Below, one piece after another: positions 44,404 to 53,001 of a stretch of 64,000 bases of DNA (positions are counted from its first letter, which is position 1; the number at the start of each line of letters is the position of its first letter). The position numbers and the translations under genes were made by a program. The DNA lies in NCBI GenBank assembly GCA_965228905.1, contig CBDDII010000003.1, forward strand, positions 1,550,001-1,614,000, in the 5' to 3' direction. The DNA comes from CALKXV01 sp965228905. Lineage in GTDB: Bacteria > Pseudomonadota > Alphaproteobacteria > Rhodobacterales > Rhodobacteraceae. The notes beneath the pieces are model-generated. The model was not told the DNA's origin, ran no database searches, and worked only from the letters and a program-made list of their open reading frames with translations.

Positions 44404-45851
44404 ACTTCAAGCATCTGGGCAAGCCGGGTGCGCTGCAACTTGCCATTGGCATTCAGGGGCAGAGCCGGAACCTTACGAAGGATCCTTGGGCGTCGGTCCG
44501 GCGTGCAGTGGCGCATACAGATGGCGTGCAATTCCGCCTCGTCGAGGTCGGACACAAAAAACGCCGCGATCTCCTGGCCAAGGGCATCGTCAGCAACGCC
44601 CAGCACGGCCACTTCGATAACGCCATCAGCGGCACGAAGAATTCGCTCAAGCTCCTGAGGTGCGACATTGACGCCGCCACGAACGATCATGTCCGCCTCC
44701 CGTCCGATGATCGTCAGGAAACCTGCCTCATCCAGCACGCCGATGTCGCCGGGTATGCCCCATCCCTGCCCGAAACGCTCGGCTTCCTGGCCTTCGGCTG
44801 TGATCACCCGGTCAGCGACCAAAGGAGAGGCCACGCGGATCAGGCCCGGCGCTCCCGCCGGTAACTCCAACAGCGTTTCCGGATCGACAATGGTGAACTT
44901 GGCATGGTCAGCAGGACGTCCGACCGTTTCGGGGCGGGCCAATACATCATTGCCTGCAAGTTTCGCAATGGGGCCAGTCAGACCGGATGAATAAGACATC
45001 AGGTAACCCTTTGTCAGGTTCCGGTAGGCTGCCACATTGTCCTCCGGCAAGGCAGGCCCGCCGACGCTGCGCAAGAGTTTCAGATCGCTGAAGAGAGGCG
45101 CGTCACGCGACCCGACCTCGCGCAGGAATGACCGGATGACGGAAGGGGCCAGCACCGTCGCTTCTACCCCGGTCGACAAAAGACGCTCGATCAGTTCCGA
45201 AGCGGAAAACAGGGGCGGGTCAAGGATCACCGCGCCACCCGTGCAAAGGAATTCCAGAACCGCGTTCCGCGTTGCCGAGAAGGACAGCATCATCGGTGTG
45301 AGCAATCGTGATTGCCCGGCTACGACATCAAAGCGGCGCGTCATCAGGCGATGGCCCAAAACCTCGTGGCTTTGCACATAGATTTTCGGTTTGCCGGTGG
45401 TTCCCGAAGATGGAGAATAGGCCGCCGGAACATCGCTTGCCCGACTCTCATTCACATCAACGCCTTGGCCGAAGAGCCAAGCGTCCTCCCATTCTATACC
45501 CGCATAGGAGTGGGACAGCTTCGTCGTTCTCTTCTCGATGGTCAGCTTCACACCAGCGATTCCAGCGAGTTCTGCCCGTTCGGCCATCGGCATCCGAAAG
45601 TCGATCACCATCGGCGTCGCATTGACCCACCAGCAGGCAAGGTAGGTCAGCATCGCGTCAATGCTGTCGGGCAGGGAGATCATCACGACGTCGCCACTTT
45701 GAATCCCAAGGTCGCGGAGGGCGCGGGCGACCGAAAGCGATTGCTCGCGCACCTCGGAATAGCTCAATCTCCGCTCGCCTGACACGAAGGCGAGGTGTTC
45801 GCCGTAGCTTTGAAGCGCGTCATGCAAGCGCACACCGGCACGCGCACTCAT
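44400..45851 (-). CDS. Free-standing adenylation enzyme (ANL superfamily, AMP-dependent synthetase/ligase)
   Basis: This 483-residue protein has the phosphate-binding loop SPSSGTTGK (147-155), GDIGVLDEAGFL (368-379), hinge and following GREADMIVRGG, and the C-terminal catalytic Lys in LNANGKLQR (Lys471). It activates a carboxylic acid as an adenylate. In the position where NRPS amino-acid domains have FD with the amino-binding Asp, it reads LSFSATRN, and the usual Thr-Glu of motif A5 is LTGPI. The substrate may thus be something other than a standard alpha-amino acid. It overlaps the carrier/thioesterase gene by ATGA and probably loads that carrier protein. Confidence 0.83.
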   Translation of the reverse strand: MSARAGVRLHDALQSYGEHLAFVSGERRLSYSEVREQSLSVARALRDLGIQSGDVVMISLPDSIDAMLTYLACWWVNATPMVIDFRMPMAERAELAGIAGVKLTIEKRTTKLSHSYAGIEWEDAWLFGQGVDVNESRASDVPAAYSPSSGTTGKPKIYVQSHEVLGHRLMTRRFDVVAGQSRLLTPMMLSFSATRNAVLEFLCTGGAVILDPPLFSASELIERLLSTGVEATVLAPSVIRSFLREVGSRDAPLFSDLKLLRSVGGPALPEDNVAAYRNLTKGYLMSYSSGLTGPIAKLAGNDVLARPETVGRPADHAKFTIVDPETLLELPAGAPGLIRVASPLVADRVITAEGQEAERFGQGWGIPGDIGVLDEAGFLTIIGREADMIVRGGVNVAPQELERILRAADGVIEVAVLGVADDALGQEIAAFFVSDLDEAELHAICMRHCTPDRRPRILRKVPALPLNANGKLQRTRLAQMLEV

Positions 45852-46855
45852 GCGGCGTCCGATGCCCTAAGGTGTTTGTCCAGAAAGGTGGAGATGATCC
45901 CGTCGATGGCCTCCTTGTTGGCCGACTGGAATCCGCCGTGTTTGCCCGGCAAAACTTCCAAGGTCACGGAAGCTGTCGAACCGGCCCAATCGCGATACTC
46001 TTCGGCAGTCGTGCGCCCCCAATCGGAAGACGCGATCATCAAGAGTTCGCAAGGAAACGGCTCGGGCGTGTAACCGGCCAGCGCCAACTTGAGTGACTTC
46101 TTGAAGGTTTCTCTGCGTGCCTTCCGGCCCAAGGCGGTTTGTCCAAAGCCCATCCGATCAAGCTGATCCCGAAACCACCGCCATGATTTTGTCTGTCGGT
46201 CAAGTTGTTGCGCACGGCGATCCGTCATCCGGTTGTCGGCCAATGGCTTCAGCCAAGCCGAACCGGGGGGCGGCGGGTCAATCAAGACGATCAATGGCCG
46301 CTGTCGGCTAGCCTTAAAGTGCCGGTGCGCAAGATCAATCGCCACCAAACCGCCCACACAAATGCCGCCATAGACCGAAGGCGATTGCCCGAACTTGGCC
46401 TTCAAGCCTTCAAGATAGGCGTCCGCAATATCCTCCGCCGTGGTCGGGGCCTCTTCTCCCGGCATCAACCCCATGCCGCGCAGTCCCGCGATCCTGCATC
46501 GGGTTTTGAAACCTTCGCCCATCCGACTGACAAAAAGCGGGCTGCCGGACATCCCGTGGATCATCGCCGCCGGGATTGTTCCATCGCCGCCGGGCAGAAG
46601 TGTAACGAGACGGGCATAGTCTTCCTGTCTAGCCTGAACGTCGATCAATCGTGAAAGATCGCCCGGGGTGGGGGACTCCAATAGTGCAGATGTGGGAAGT
46701 CTGGTGCCGTAGATTTCATTCAGCCGCATGATGATGCGTTCAGCCATCAATGAATCGCCGCCGAGATCGAAAAAGCTGTCGGATACATCCACATCAGACA
46801 GGCCGAGTTCCTTTTGGAAGACGCCCAAGACCGCCGCTGCCCGCGAGTTGCCCAC
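45848..46855 (-). CDS. Carrier protein-thioesterase didomain with Cys nucleophile
   Basis: This 335-residue protein starts with GTG (an in-frame stop lies 4 codons upstream). Residues 1-75: phosphopantetheine carrier domain with FFDLGGDSLMAER, attachment Ser35. Residues 90-335: alpha/beta-hydrolase thioesterase of the NRPS/PKS type. The nucleophile motif is GGICVGG, so Cys166 replaces the usual Ser; Asp193 and His306 complete the triad at spacings that fit type I thioesterases. Cys-type thioesterases are known in strained-ring (beta-lactone, beta-lactam) NRPS pathways. It forms a minimal chain-termination module with the neighbouring adenylation enzyme. The product is unknown. Confidence 0.85.
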   Translation of the reverse strand: MGNSRAAAVLGVFQKELGLSDVDVSDSFFDLGGDSLMAERIIMRLNEIYGTRLPTSALLESPTPGDLSRLIDVQARQEDYARLVTLLPGGDGTIPAAMIHGMSGSPLFVSRMGEGFKTRCRIAGLRGMGLMPGEEAPTTAEDIADAYLEGLKAKFGQSPSVYGGICVGGLVAIDLAHRHFKASRQRPLIVLIDPPPPGSAWLKPLADNRMTDRRAQQLDRQTKSWRWFRDQLDRMGFGQTALGRKARRETFKKSLKLALAGYTPEPFPCELLMIASSDWGRTTAEEYRDWAGSTASVTLEVLPGKHGGFQSANKEAIDGIISTFLDKHLRASDAA

Positions 46856-46928
46856 CTGAATTTTTCACCCCGATCTTTTGCATGAGTATTTCCGTTTTGA
46901 TCAGGGCCTGCAATGCGGAATCAACGCT

Positions 46929-47573
46929 TCAGTCGTCTTTTGTGGCATATCCGAAGGCTTTGAAATCTTTTGCGAATACCCGTTCGACGCAACGCCTGAC
47001 ATCGCTGGACACGTAGTAGTTGTCACGCGAGCGAATGGTCGGATTTCGGTGCGGAAGATCAAAGGCGCCGGGCATTCCAAGATCGTGCCAAAGTGCTTCG
47101 GCTTCGGGGCGCAGATTCTCGAAATGAATGACGCGATCTGCCAGCAAGGCGCCACGATCGTCAGACAGCATTGCAGACTGCGTGATATTGCGTCGGAGTG
47201 ATCGCTCTTCCAGATACTCGGTGAAGTCTTCGAAGCCCTTGTCCTGGATCCAGCGATGGCGGTGGTGTCGGGGCGATTTCCGGATGAATTCGTAAAGCGA
47301 AATGGCACGCTCGTAAGGATCACGGACAACGCCGAACTTGTGCAGGCGTTCAAACGTTTCGGGGGCGATGCGTCTTTGGGCCCACCTCAGCGAGGCATGG
47401 ATCGGGGGCTGCAGAGATGCCGGGTCTTGTCGCATCGGTAGCTTGCTGCGCAGCCGCCCAAGTGGTGTGCGCCTTGGGCGACCTTGTGCCCCCTGAAGGA
47501 GCGTCGCCAGTGACAGGCCGCCGGTTTTCTGGACATGCACGAATAGAAAATTGCGGTCGACGTCGATGATCAT
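46929..47573 (-). CDS. PAPS-dependent sulfotransferase family protein
   Basis: This 214-residue P-loop sulfotransferase has the 5'-phosphosulfate-binding motif FVHVQKTGGLSL (residues 11-22) and the 3'-phosphate-binding motif VVRDPYERAISLY (82-94). Its length fits the Sulfotransfer_2 class. It lies 73 bases upstream of the carrier/thioesterase gene in the same orientation, so probably in the same transcription unit. It would transfer sulfate from PAPS to a hydroxyl or amine, perhaps on the intermediate carried by that system (inference). Carbohydrate sulfation is the alternative. Confidence 0.83.
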   Translation of the reverse strand: MIIDVDRNFLFVHVQKTGGLSLATLLQGAQGRPRRTPLGRLRSKLPMRQDPASLQPPIHASLRWAQRRIAPETFERLHKFGVVRDPYERAISLYEFIRKSPRHHRHRWIQDKGFEDFTEYLEERSLRRNITQSAMLSDDRGALLADRVIHFENLRPEAEALWHDLGMPGAFDLPHRNPTIRSRDNYYVSSDVRRCVERVFAKDFKAFGYATKDD

Positions 47574-47631
47574 CGCATTACCGGGGAATCAGGAATGCGA
47601 ACCATCCGTTTGGTGGAGCTTCTACACGCCC

Positions 47632-49206
47632 CTATTCCCACTCGATCGTTCCCGGCGGCTTCGACGTGATGTCATAGGTCACGCGATTGATGCCCGGCAC
47701 TTCGTTGATGATCCGCGTCGCGGTCTCGCCGAGGAATTCGTGGCTGAAGGGATAGTAATCGGCGGTCATGCCATCGACCGAGGTGACGGCGCGAAGGGCG
47801 CAGGCGAAATCATAGGTGCGGCCATCGCCCATGACGCCCACGGTGCGCACCGGAAGGATGGCGACAAAGGCTTGCCAGATCTCGTCATAAAGCCCGTGCT
47901 TCCTGATCTGGTCGATATAGACGGCATCGGCGGCACGCAGGATGTCGAGTTTCTCGCGCGTGATCTCGCCCGGGCAGCGGATCGCAAGACCGGGTCCGGG
48001 GAAGGGATGGCGGCCGATGAAGCTTTGGGGCAGGCCAAGTTCACGGCCAAGCGCGCGGACTTCATCCTTGAACAATTCGCGCAAGGGTTCGACGAGTTTA
48101 AGGCCCATCTTTTCGGGCAAGCCACCCACGTTGTGGTGGGATTTGATGGTGACGGAAGGACCACCCGAAAAGCTGACGCTTTCGATTACGTCCGGATAAA
48201 GCGTGCCCTGGGCAAGAAACTCGGCCCCGTCGATTTGGCTGGCGTACTTCTGAAAGACGTCGATGAACAGCCGCCCGATGGTCTTGCGCTTGGTTTCTGG
48301 ATCACTTTCGCCCTCAAGCTCGCCTAGGAACAATTCGGTTTCGTCGGCGTGGATCAGGGGAATGTTGTAGTTGTCGCGGAACATGGTGACGACTTCGTCG
48401 GCTTCGCCCTGACGCAATAGCCCGTGATCGACGAAAACGCAGGTCAATTGATCGCCGATGGCTTCGTGGATCAAGACGGCGGCGACCGAGGAATCGACGC
48501 CGCCCGAGAGGCCGCAGATCACCTTTTTGTCGCCGACCTGTTCGCGAATCTTGCGGATGGCTTCGTCGCGGTAGGCTCCCATGGTCCAATCGCCGGAAAA
48601 GCCTGCCAGCCGGACGAAGTTTTCGTAAAGCATCGCACCGCGCGGCGTGTGGTGAACCTCGGGATGGAACTGGACGGCATAAAAGTTCCGGGTTTTGTCG
48701 GCGGTGATGGCGTAGGGGGCATTGGGCGAGGTGCCGTAAACATGGAAGCCGGGGGCAAGCTCGGCCACGTGATCGCCGTGGCTCATCCAGACCTGTTCCT
48801 TGCCCGTCGAGAACCAACCATCAAGCAGGTGCAGTTCGTCTTTCGGTTCGACATAGGCGCGACCAAACTCGGCGGTGCCGCCGCCGCCGGTATGCTTGCC
48901 GCCTTCGACACGGCCACCCAGCATCTGCATCATCACCTGCTGACCGTAACAGATGCCAAGGATTGGAACCCCAAGGTCGAAAACGCTTTCGGGGGGGCGC
49001 GGGCTTCCTGCGTGAACCACGCTTGAAGGTCCGCCCGAGAAGATCACCGCCTTTGGCGCAAAGTCCTGAAGAAAGGCGTCCGTGACATTCTGGAATGGGT
49101 GGATTTCGCAATAGACATTCAACTCGCGCAGCCGACGCGCGATAAGCTGCGTGACCTGGCTGCCGAAGTCGATGATGAGAAGGCGGTCGTGAGAGGCATC
49201 TGTCAT
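47632..49206 (-). CDS. guaA: GMP synthase (glutamine-hydrolysing)
   Basis: This 524-residue protein has an N-terminal class I glutamine amidotransferase (about 1-200) with nucleophile Cys in LGICYGQQ and His/Glu in VQFHPEVHH. The ATP pyrophosphatase domain has P-loop GLSGGVDSSVAA (about 235), and the C-terminal dimerisation domain ends PPGTIEWE. It converts XMP to GMP with ATP and glutamine in purine synthesis. It is complete and of standard length, a housekeeping gene with no obvious link to its neighbours. Confidence 0.97.
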   Translation of the reverse strand: MTDASHDRLLIIDFGSQVTQLIARRLRELNVYCEIHPFQNVTDAFLQDFAPKAVIFSGGPSSVVHAGSPRPPESVFDLGVPILGICYGQQVMMQMLGGRVEGGKHTGGGGTAEFGRAYVEPKDELHLLDGWFSTGKEQVWMSHGDHVAELAPGFHVYGTSPNAPYAITADKTRNFYAVQFHPEVHHTPRGAMLYENFVRLAGFSGDWTMGAYRDEAIRKIREQVGDKKVICGLSGGVDSSVAAVLIHEAIGDQLTCVFVDHGLLRQGEADEVVTMFRDNYNIPLIHADETELFLGELEGESDPETKRKTIGRLFIDVFQKYASQIDGAEFLAQGTLYPDVIESVSFSGGPSVTIKSHHNVGGLPEKMGLKLVEPLRELFKDEVRALGRELGLPQSFIGRHPFPGPGLAIRCPGEITREKLDILRAADAVYIDQIRKHGLYDEIWQAFVAILPVRTVGVMGDGRTYDFACALRAVTSVDGMTADYYPFSHEFLGETATRIINEVPGINRVTYDITSKPPGTIEWE

Positions 49207-49275
49207 GTAAACGCTTTAGGCAGAGCGCCGGTGCTGTGCAAGATGGCCGGCCACCGTGTTGGCGGAAAATGCGCG

Positions 49276-49284
49276 TTATCCACA
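49276..49284 (+). other. DnaA-box consensus between guaA and mttB
   Basis: TTATCCACA is an exact match to the consensus DnaA box, in the 207-base gap between the divergent guaA and mttB genes. A single box may be a coincidence or a regulatory DnaA site. No origin-like cluster is present. Confidence 0.4.
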
Positions 49285-49413
49285 GCGATTTCCGAGTGGA
49301 CCACGCTTCGTCGGCTTGCCATGTCGGAAATGCGTCTGATCTGACGCAATTCGGCGCCGAGACAGGAAGCCTTTCTGTAAAATCCACACAAGGATGAGAG
49401 CGGAGCACGCCTG

Positions 49414-50955
49414 ATGACAGAAGCAAGAGCGCGACGGGGACGTGGTGGCGGTGGAGCCGCGCGACGGGCGGAACGGACCGCGGTAAAGATCGAGGCGGCG
49501 CGTTTCATCGAACGGCAAGTACCGAACTTCGAGATCCTGAACGCCGAGGCGATCGAGATCATCGAAGCCAATGCCGAAACCGTTCTGGAAGAGATCGGCG
49601 TTGCCTTTTCCGACAATCCCACTGCGCTGGAGATGTGGAAAGAAGCAGGGGCGGATGTTTCAGGTGAACGTGTGCGCCTTCCCAAGGGCCTGGCCCGCGA
49701 ATTGTGCAAGACGGCACCGGCCAGCTATACCCAGCACGCCCGCAACCCCGAGCGCAACGTCGTCGTCGGTGGCAAAAACCTTGTGCTGGCACCGGTTTAC
49801 GGACCACCCTTCGTGCGGGATGCCGCCGGTGGCCGACGCTATGCCACGATAGAGGATTTCCGCAATTTTGTGAAGCTCACCTATCTGTCGAAGTGGCTGC
49901 ATCACTCGGGCGGCACGGTTTGCGAGCCGACCGACGTGCCGGTGAACGTGCGCCATCTTGACATGCTGTTGGCCCACATGACCCTGTCCGACAAACCCTT
50001 CATGGGGTCGGTGACCGAACCCGTACGGGCGCAGGATTCGGTCGAGATGTGCGAGATCCTTTTCGGCAAGGACTTCGTCGCCGAAAACACCGTGATGACA
50101 TCGCTTATCAACATCAACTCGCCGCTGACCTTTGATGCGACGATGATGGGCGCGTTGGAAGTCTATGCCAGGGCGAATCAAGCCGCGATCATCTCGCCCT
50201 TCATCGTTGGCGGGGCGATGTCGCCAGTGTCGGTGGCGGGCACCCTGACGCAGGCGACGGCGGAAATTCTGGTTGGAGTGGCCTATAGCCAATTGGTGCG
50301 GAAGGGAGCGCCGGTCATCGCGGGCACCTTCGTGACCTCGATCGACATGAACTCCGGCGCACCGACTTTCGGCACGCCAGAGGCCGCCCAGATCACCCTG
50401 GGCATGGGCCAGATCGCGCGGCGGATGGGCGTGCCCTACCGGTCGGCGGGATCGTTCTGCGGCTCGAAATTGCCCGACGCGCAGGCGGCTTATGAAACCG
50501 CCAACACGCTCAATATCGGGCTGTTGTCCGGTGTGAACTTCATGCTCCACGCCGCCGGCTGGCTGGAAGGCGGTCTGGTGGCGAGTTTCGAGAAATTCGT
50601 CATGGACGCCGATCAGCTTGGCACTTTGCACAAATTGGCCGAAGGCGTGGACGTCTCGGAAAACGGTCAAGCAATGGACGCGATCCGCGAGGTCGGGCCG
50701 GGCGGGCACTATCTTGGATGCGCGCACACCCAGGCGAACTTCAAGAGCGCGTTCTGGCGCAGCGATCTGTTCGACTACAAGCCGTTCGAGACCTGGTCCG
50801 AAGAAGGTGAACGGGATACGCAGGCTTTGGCAACGGCGCGTGTCGCAAAACTATTGTCGCAGTACGAGGCACCCGCGTTGGACCAGGGTATTCGCGAGGC
50901 GCTGGATTCCTATGTCGCACAGAAGAAGGAAGCGGCACCCGCCGCCTTTGGCTGA
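49414..50955 (+). CDS. Trimethylamine methyltransferase (MttB) superfamily, pyrrolysine-independent
   Basis: This 513-residue TIM-barrel corrinoid-dependent methyltransferase has IDMNSGAPTFGTPEAAQ and YRSAGSFCGSKLPDAQAAYE. There is no in-frame TAG; the gene reads through to a TGA, so it belongs to the non-Pyl branch (MtgB type) that demethylates quaternary amines such as glycine betaine or carnitine. The methyl group goes to a corrinoid protein; an MtbC-like one is encoded at 54778-55482. The Arg/Gly-rich N-terminus is typical of roseobacter members. The actual amine is not predictable. Confidence 0.88.
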   Translation: MTEARARRGRGGGGAARRAERTAVKIEAARFIERQVPNFEILNAEAIEIIEANAETVLEEIGVAFSDNPTALEMWKEAGADVSGERVRLPKGLARELCKTAPASYTQHARNPERNVVVGGKNLVLAPVYGPPFVRDAAGGRRYATIEDFRNFVKLTYLSKWLHHSGGTVCEPTDVPVNVRHLDMLLAHMTLSDKPFMGSVTEPVRAQDSVEMCEILFGKDFVAENTVMTSLININSPLTFDATMMGALEVYARANQAAIISPFIVGGAMSPVSVAGTLTQATAEILVGVAYSQLVRKGAPVIAGTFVTSIDMNSGAPTFGTPEAAQITLGMGQIARRMGVPYRSAGSFCGSKLPDAQAAYETANTLNIGLLSGVNFMLHAAGWLEGGLVASFEKFVMDADQLGTLHKLAEGVDVSENGQAMDAIREVGPGGHYLGCAHTQANFKSAFWRSDLFDYKPFETWSEEGERDTQALATARVAKLLSQYEAPALDQGIREALDSYVAQKKEAAPAAFG

Positions 50956-50958
50956 GCG

Positions 50959-51255
50959 TCAGGCGGCTTGCGACAGGCGACTCGTGGCAAGACGCGATTC
51001 ATCTATCAGCGCCACCAGCACTTCGATGTGTCGTGCGACCGAGTAATGGGCCGCGCCCTCGCGACGAATATCGTCGATGGCTTGTTCCCTTTCTACCAGC
51101 ATGTCGAAGGCAAGTCCGGGGCGGGGGGGCGTTTCCCCCGGAAGCAGCCGGCGCAGGCAGAGATTGCGATTATAGTTTTCCAGCCCCAGCCGCGCGGCGC
51201 GAACAAGTAGCCGAGGGCGTCGCAGGGAACTCATGAATGTCTGGGGGTCGGTCAT
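50959..51255 (-). CDS. Small conserved hypothetical protein (DUF6477-like)
   Basis: This 98-residue basic protein begins MTDPQTFMSSLRRPRLLVRAARLGLENYNR and has a central LLPGETPPRPG, then a helical Glu/Arg-rich end. It resembles the Rhodobacteraceae-restricted DUF6477 group; the assignment is from memory of the pattern and uncertain. An AAGGAGAGC site precedes the ATG. Its stop lies 4 bases from the mttB stop. No function is known. Confidence 0.7.
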   Translation of the reverse strand: MTDPQTFMSSLRRPRLLVRAARLGLENYNRNLCLRRLLPGETPPRPGLAFDMLVEREQAIDDIRREGAAHYSVARHIEVLVALIDESRLATSRLSQAA

Positions 51256-51384
51256 CGTGCTCTCCTTAACAGTGTGACAATGATATTCAACTTATGCGGG
51301 TGTTGCATTTTGCGACTGACCACCGTTCGGCATAATTTTCCTTTATTTACAATGTTCGATAATTCTCATTTGACACATGCAGCG

Positions 51385-51400
51385 TTAACTTTCCGGTAAC
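51385..51400 (+). promoter_or_regulatory. CtrA-like site upstream of the HTH gene
   Basis: TTAA-N7-GTAAC (51385-51400) differs in one base from the CtrA consensus TTAA-N7-TTAAC. It lies 60 bases before the HTH gene start and just after a TTGACA (51370-51375). A cell-cycle-type control is possible, but the match is short. Confidence 0.3.
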
Positions 51401-51459
51401 CAATACTACTTCAGGTTGTGTTTGGCGGTTGGCGGTATGTGGTTGAAGGGGGTAGTCGA

Positions 51460-52590
51460 ATGTCGGTCGTGGCGGAAACAAAGAGCGGTTCAAGGGTGCC
51501 CGAATGGGTGCCTGAAACGGCTTTGACGTATCTGGCACATGTCGAAGCCGGTCGCTCGATCCGCTCCCTGGCGCGCGAGGCTGGATGCCACGCCTCGACC
51601 ATTCTGAGAATGGTGCGCCGTTATGAAACGCGGCGGGACGATCCCCTGGTCGACCTTGCCCTAAAGCGGTTGGGAAGCACGGATGAAACGCTTTCCGCCG
51701 CAGGTTTTAGCACCGGGAGAGCCAGAAACTTGACGATGCACGAGACGATTGAGACGAAAGAGATTCCAGACGATGCGCAACTCAAACAGGTTGCCTTGCG
51801 TGTTCTGAGACGGTTGAACGAGACCGGCGCCGTAATGGCAATCGCTGCGGACATGGAAAACGGTGTCGTGGCGCGCGAGACGCCGGACGGACGAACGCTG
51901 AAGACCGCTGTCGTTGAGCGCCCTTTTGCCGAGGCGATGGCACTGAAAGACTGGATCTCGGTTTCCAGCGAAGGACGCATCACGCGATACAAGATCACCA
52001 GCGCGGGGCGCATGGCGCTGAAGCGGATGCTGGCGGAAGAAGAGGCCATTCGCGTGGGTATGGGCGAGGCTGCCGATCCGTTTTCGGAGCAGCACCGCGA
52101 CTGGGCGACGCGCAATGTCTCGACCGACAAGAACAAGCGACGCGGGATTCGATACAATGCGACGGAAAGCCCTTTGTCGGCACTGTCTCGCCGGAAAGAC
52201 CGCGACGGAAAACCGTTTCTGAGCCCCGACCTTGTGGCGGCGGGAGAGCGGTTGCGCGAAGATTTCGAACTGTCCCAGATGGGGCCACGCATTACCCAGA
52301 ACTGGGAAAGGTTCCTCGCGGGTGGCGCGCGCGGCGAATTCTCGGGCGGCGGCGAAACCGGCGGTTCCGAGCGTGCGCGGGCGCGGGTGAACGCCGCGCT
52401 GGCCGATCTTGGCCCGGGGTTGGGTGATGTCGTCCTGCGCTGCTGCTGTTTCCTCGAAGGGATGGAGTCGGTCGAAGAGCGCATGGGCTGGTCGGCGCGT
52501 TCCGGCAAGATCGTCTTGCGTATCGCCCTTTTGCGCCTGAAATCTCACTACGACGAAGAAAACGGCAACTGGTCGCCACTCATCGGGTGA
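51460..52590 (+). CDS. Helix-turn-helix protein (DUF6456-like)
   Basis: This 376-residue protein has the start MSVVAETKSG, chosen because AAGGGGGTAG precedes it. The N-terminal helix-turn-helix resembles a resolvase/Sigma-70 region 4 type (AGRSIRSLAREAGCHASTILRMVRRYE, the central part being SLAREAGCHASTILRM). A middle winged-helix-like part (GRITRYKITSAGRMALKRML) follows. The C-terminal domain (about 260-376; ERLREDFELSQMGPRITQNW, VVLRCCCFLEGMESVEERMGW) is the conserved alphaproteobacterial DUF6456 type. Probably a DNA-binding regulator; targets unknown. Confidence 0.75.
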   Translation: MSVVAETKSGSRVPEWVPETALTYLAHVEAGRSIRSLAREAGCHASTILRMVRRYETRRDDPLVDLALKRLGSTDETLSAAGFSTGRARNLTMHETIETKEIPDDAQLKQVALRVLRRLNETGAVMAIAADMENGVVARETPDGRTLKTAVVERPFAEAMALKDWISVSSEGRITRYKITSAGRMALKRMLAEEEAIRVGMGEAADPFSEQHRDWATRNVSTDKNKRRGIRYNATESPLSALSRRKDRDGKPFLSPDLVAAGERLREDFELSQMGPRITQNWERFLAGGARGEFSGGGETGGSERARARVNAALADLGPGLGDVVLRCCCFLEGMESVEERMGWSARSGKIVLRIALLRLKSHYDEENGNWSPLIG

Positions 52591-52665
52591 ACCCATCGAC
52601 ACATCTTGATCCGCGCTGTCCCGCTTCACATATGTAAACGGGATTAACTTAAGCGAGGAATCGTC

Positions 52666-52986
52666 ATGTCAGACGAAAACGAAAAGTCGGAAGGCCCCGG
52701 AAAGCGCACCTGGATCGAAGAGATCGAGGTCGCGGGTGAGGAACTTCTGGCGCGGGTCAAGCAATTGGCGGCGGACAACAAGGTGAAACGGGTGCGCATC
52801 GTCGAACCTGACGGTGACATTGCCCTGGAAATTCCGTTGACCTATGGCGCGATTGCGGGTGGGGCTGTGGTTCTGGCCGCACCCGTCCTTGCGATCCTGG
52901 GCACACTTGGCGCTTTTGCCGCCCGGTTCAGGCTTGAGATCGTGAACGAGGCGCAGGTGGAGGAAAGTCCGGACGAGGTGTCTTGA
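52666..52986 (+). CDS. DUF4342-type small protein
   Basis: This 106-residue protein has the pattern EIEVAGEELLARVKQLAADNKVKRVRIVEPDG, then IPLTYGAIAGGAVVLAAPVLAILGTLGAFAARF, as in DUF4342. The hydrophobic Gly/Ala stretch suggests weak membrane association. A GCGAGGAATCG ribosome site precedes the ATG. It follows the HTH gene in the same direction and converges on the DUF1638 gene 15 bases away. No function is known. Confidence 0.78.
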   Translation: MSDENEKSEGPGKRTWIEEIEVAGEELLARVKQLAADNKVKRVRIVEPDGDIALEIPLTYGAIAGGAVVLAAPVLAILGTLGAFAARFRLEIVNEAQVEESPDEVS

Positions 52987-53001
52987 TCCTTCCTGGTGGC
53001 G

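Noticed and set aside
49414..50955. Possible pyrrolysine-containing MttB
   Set aside because: No in-frame TAG; the gene ends with TGA at normal length, so it is the pyrrolysine-independent type.
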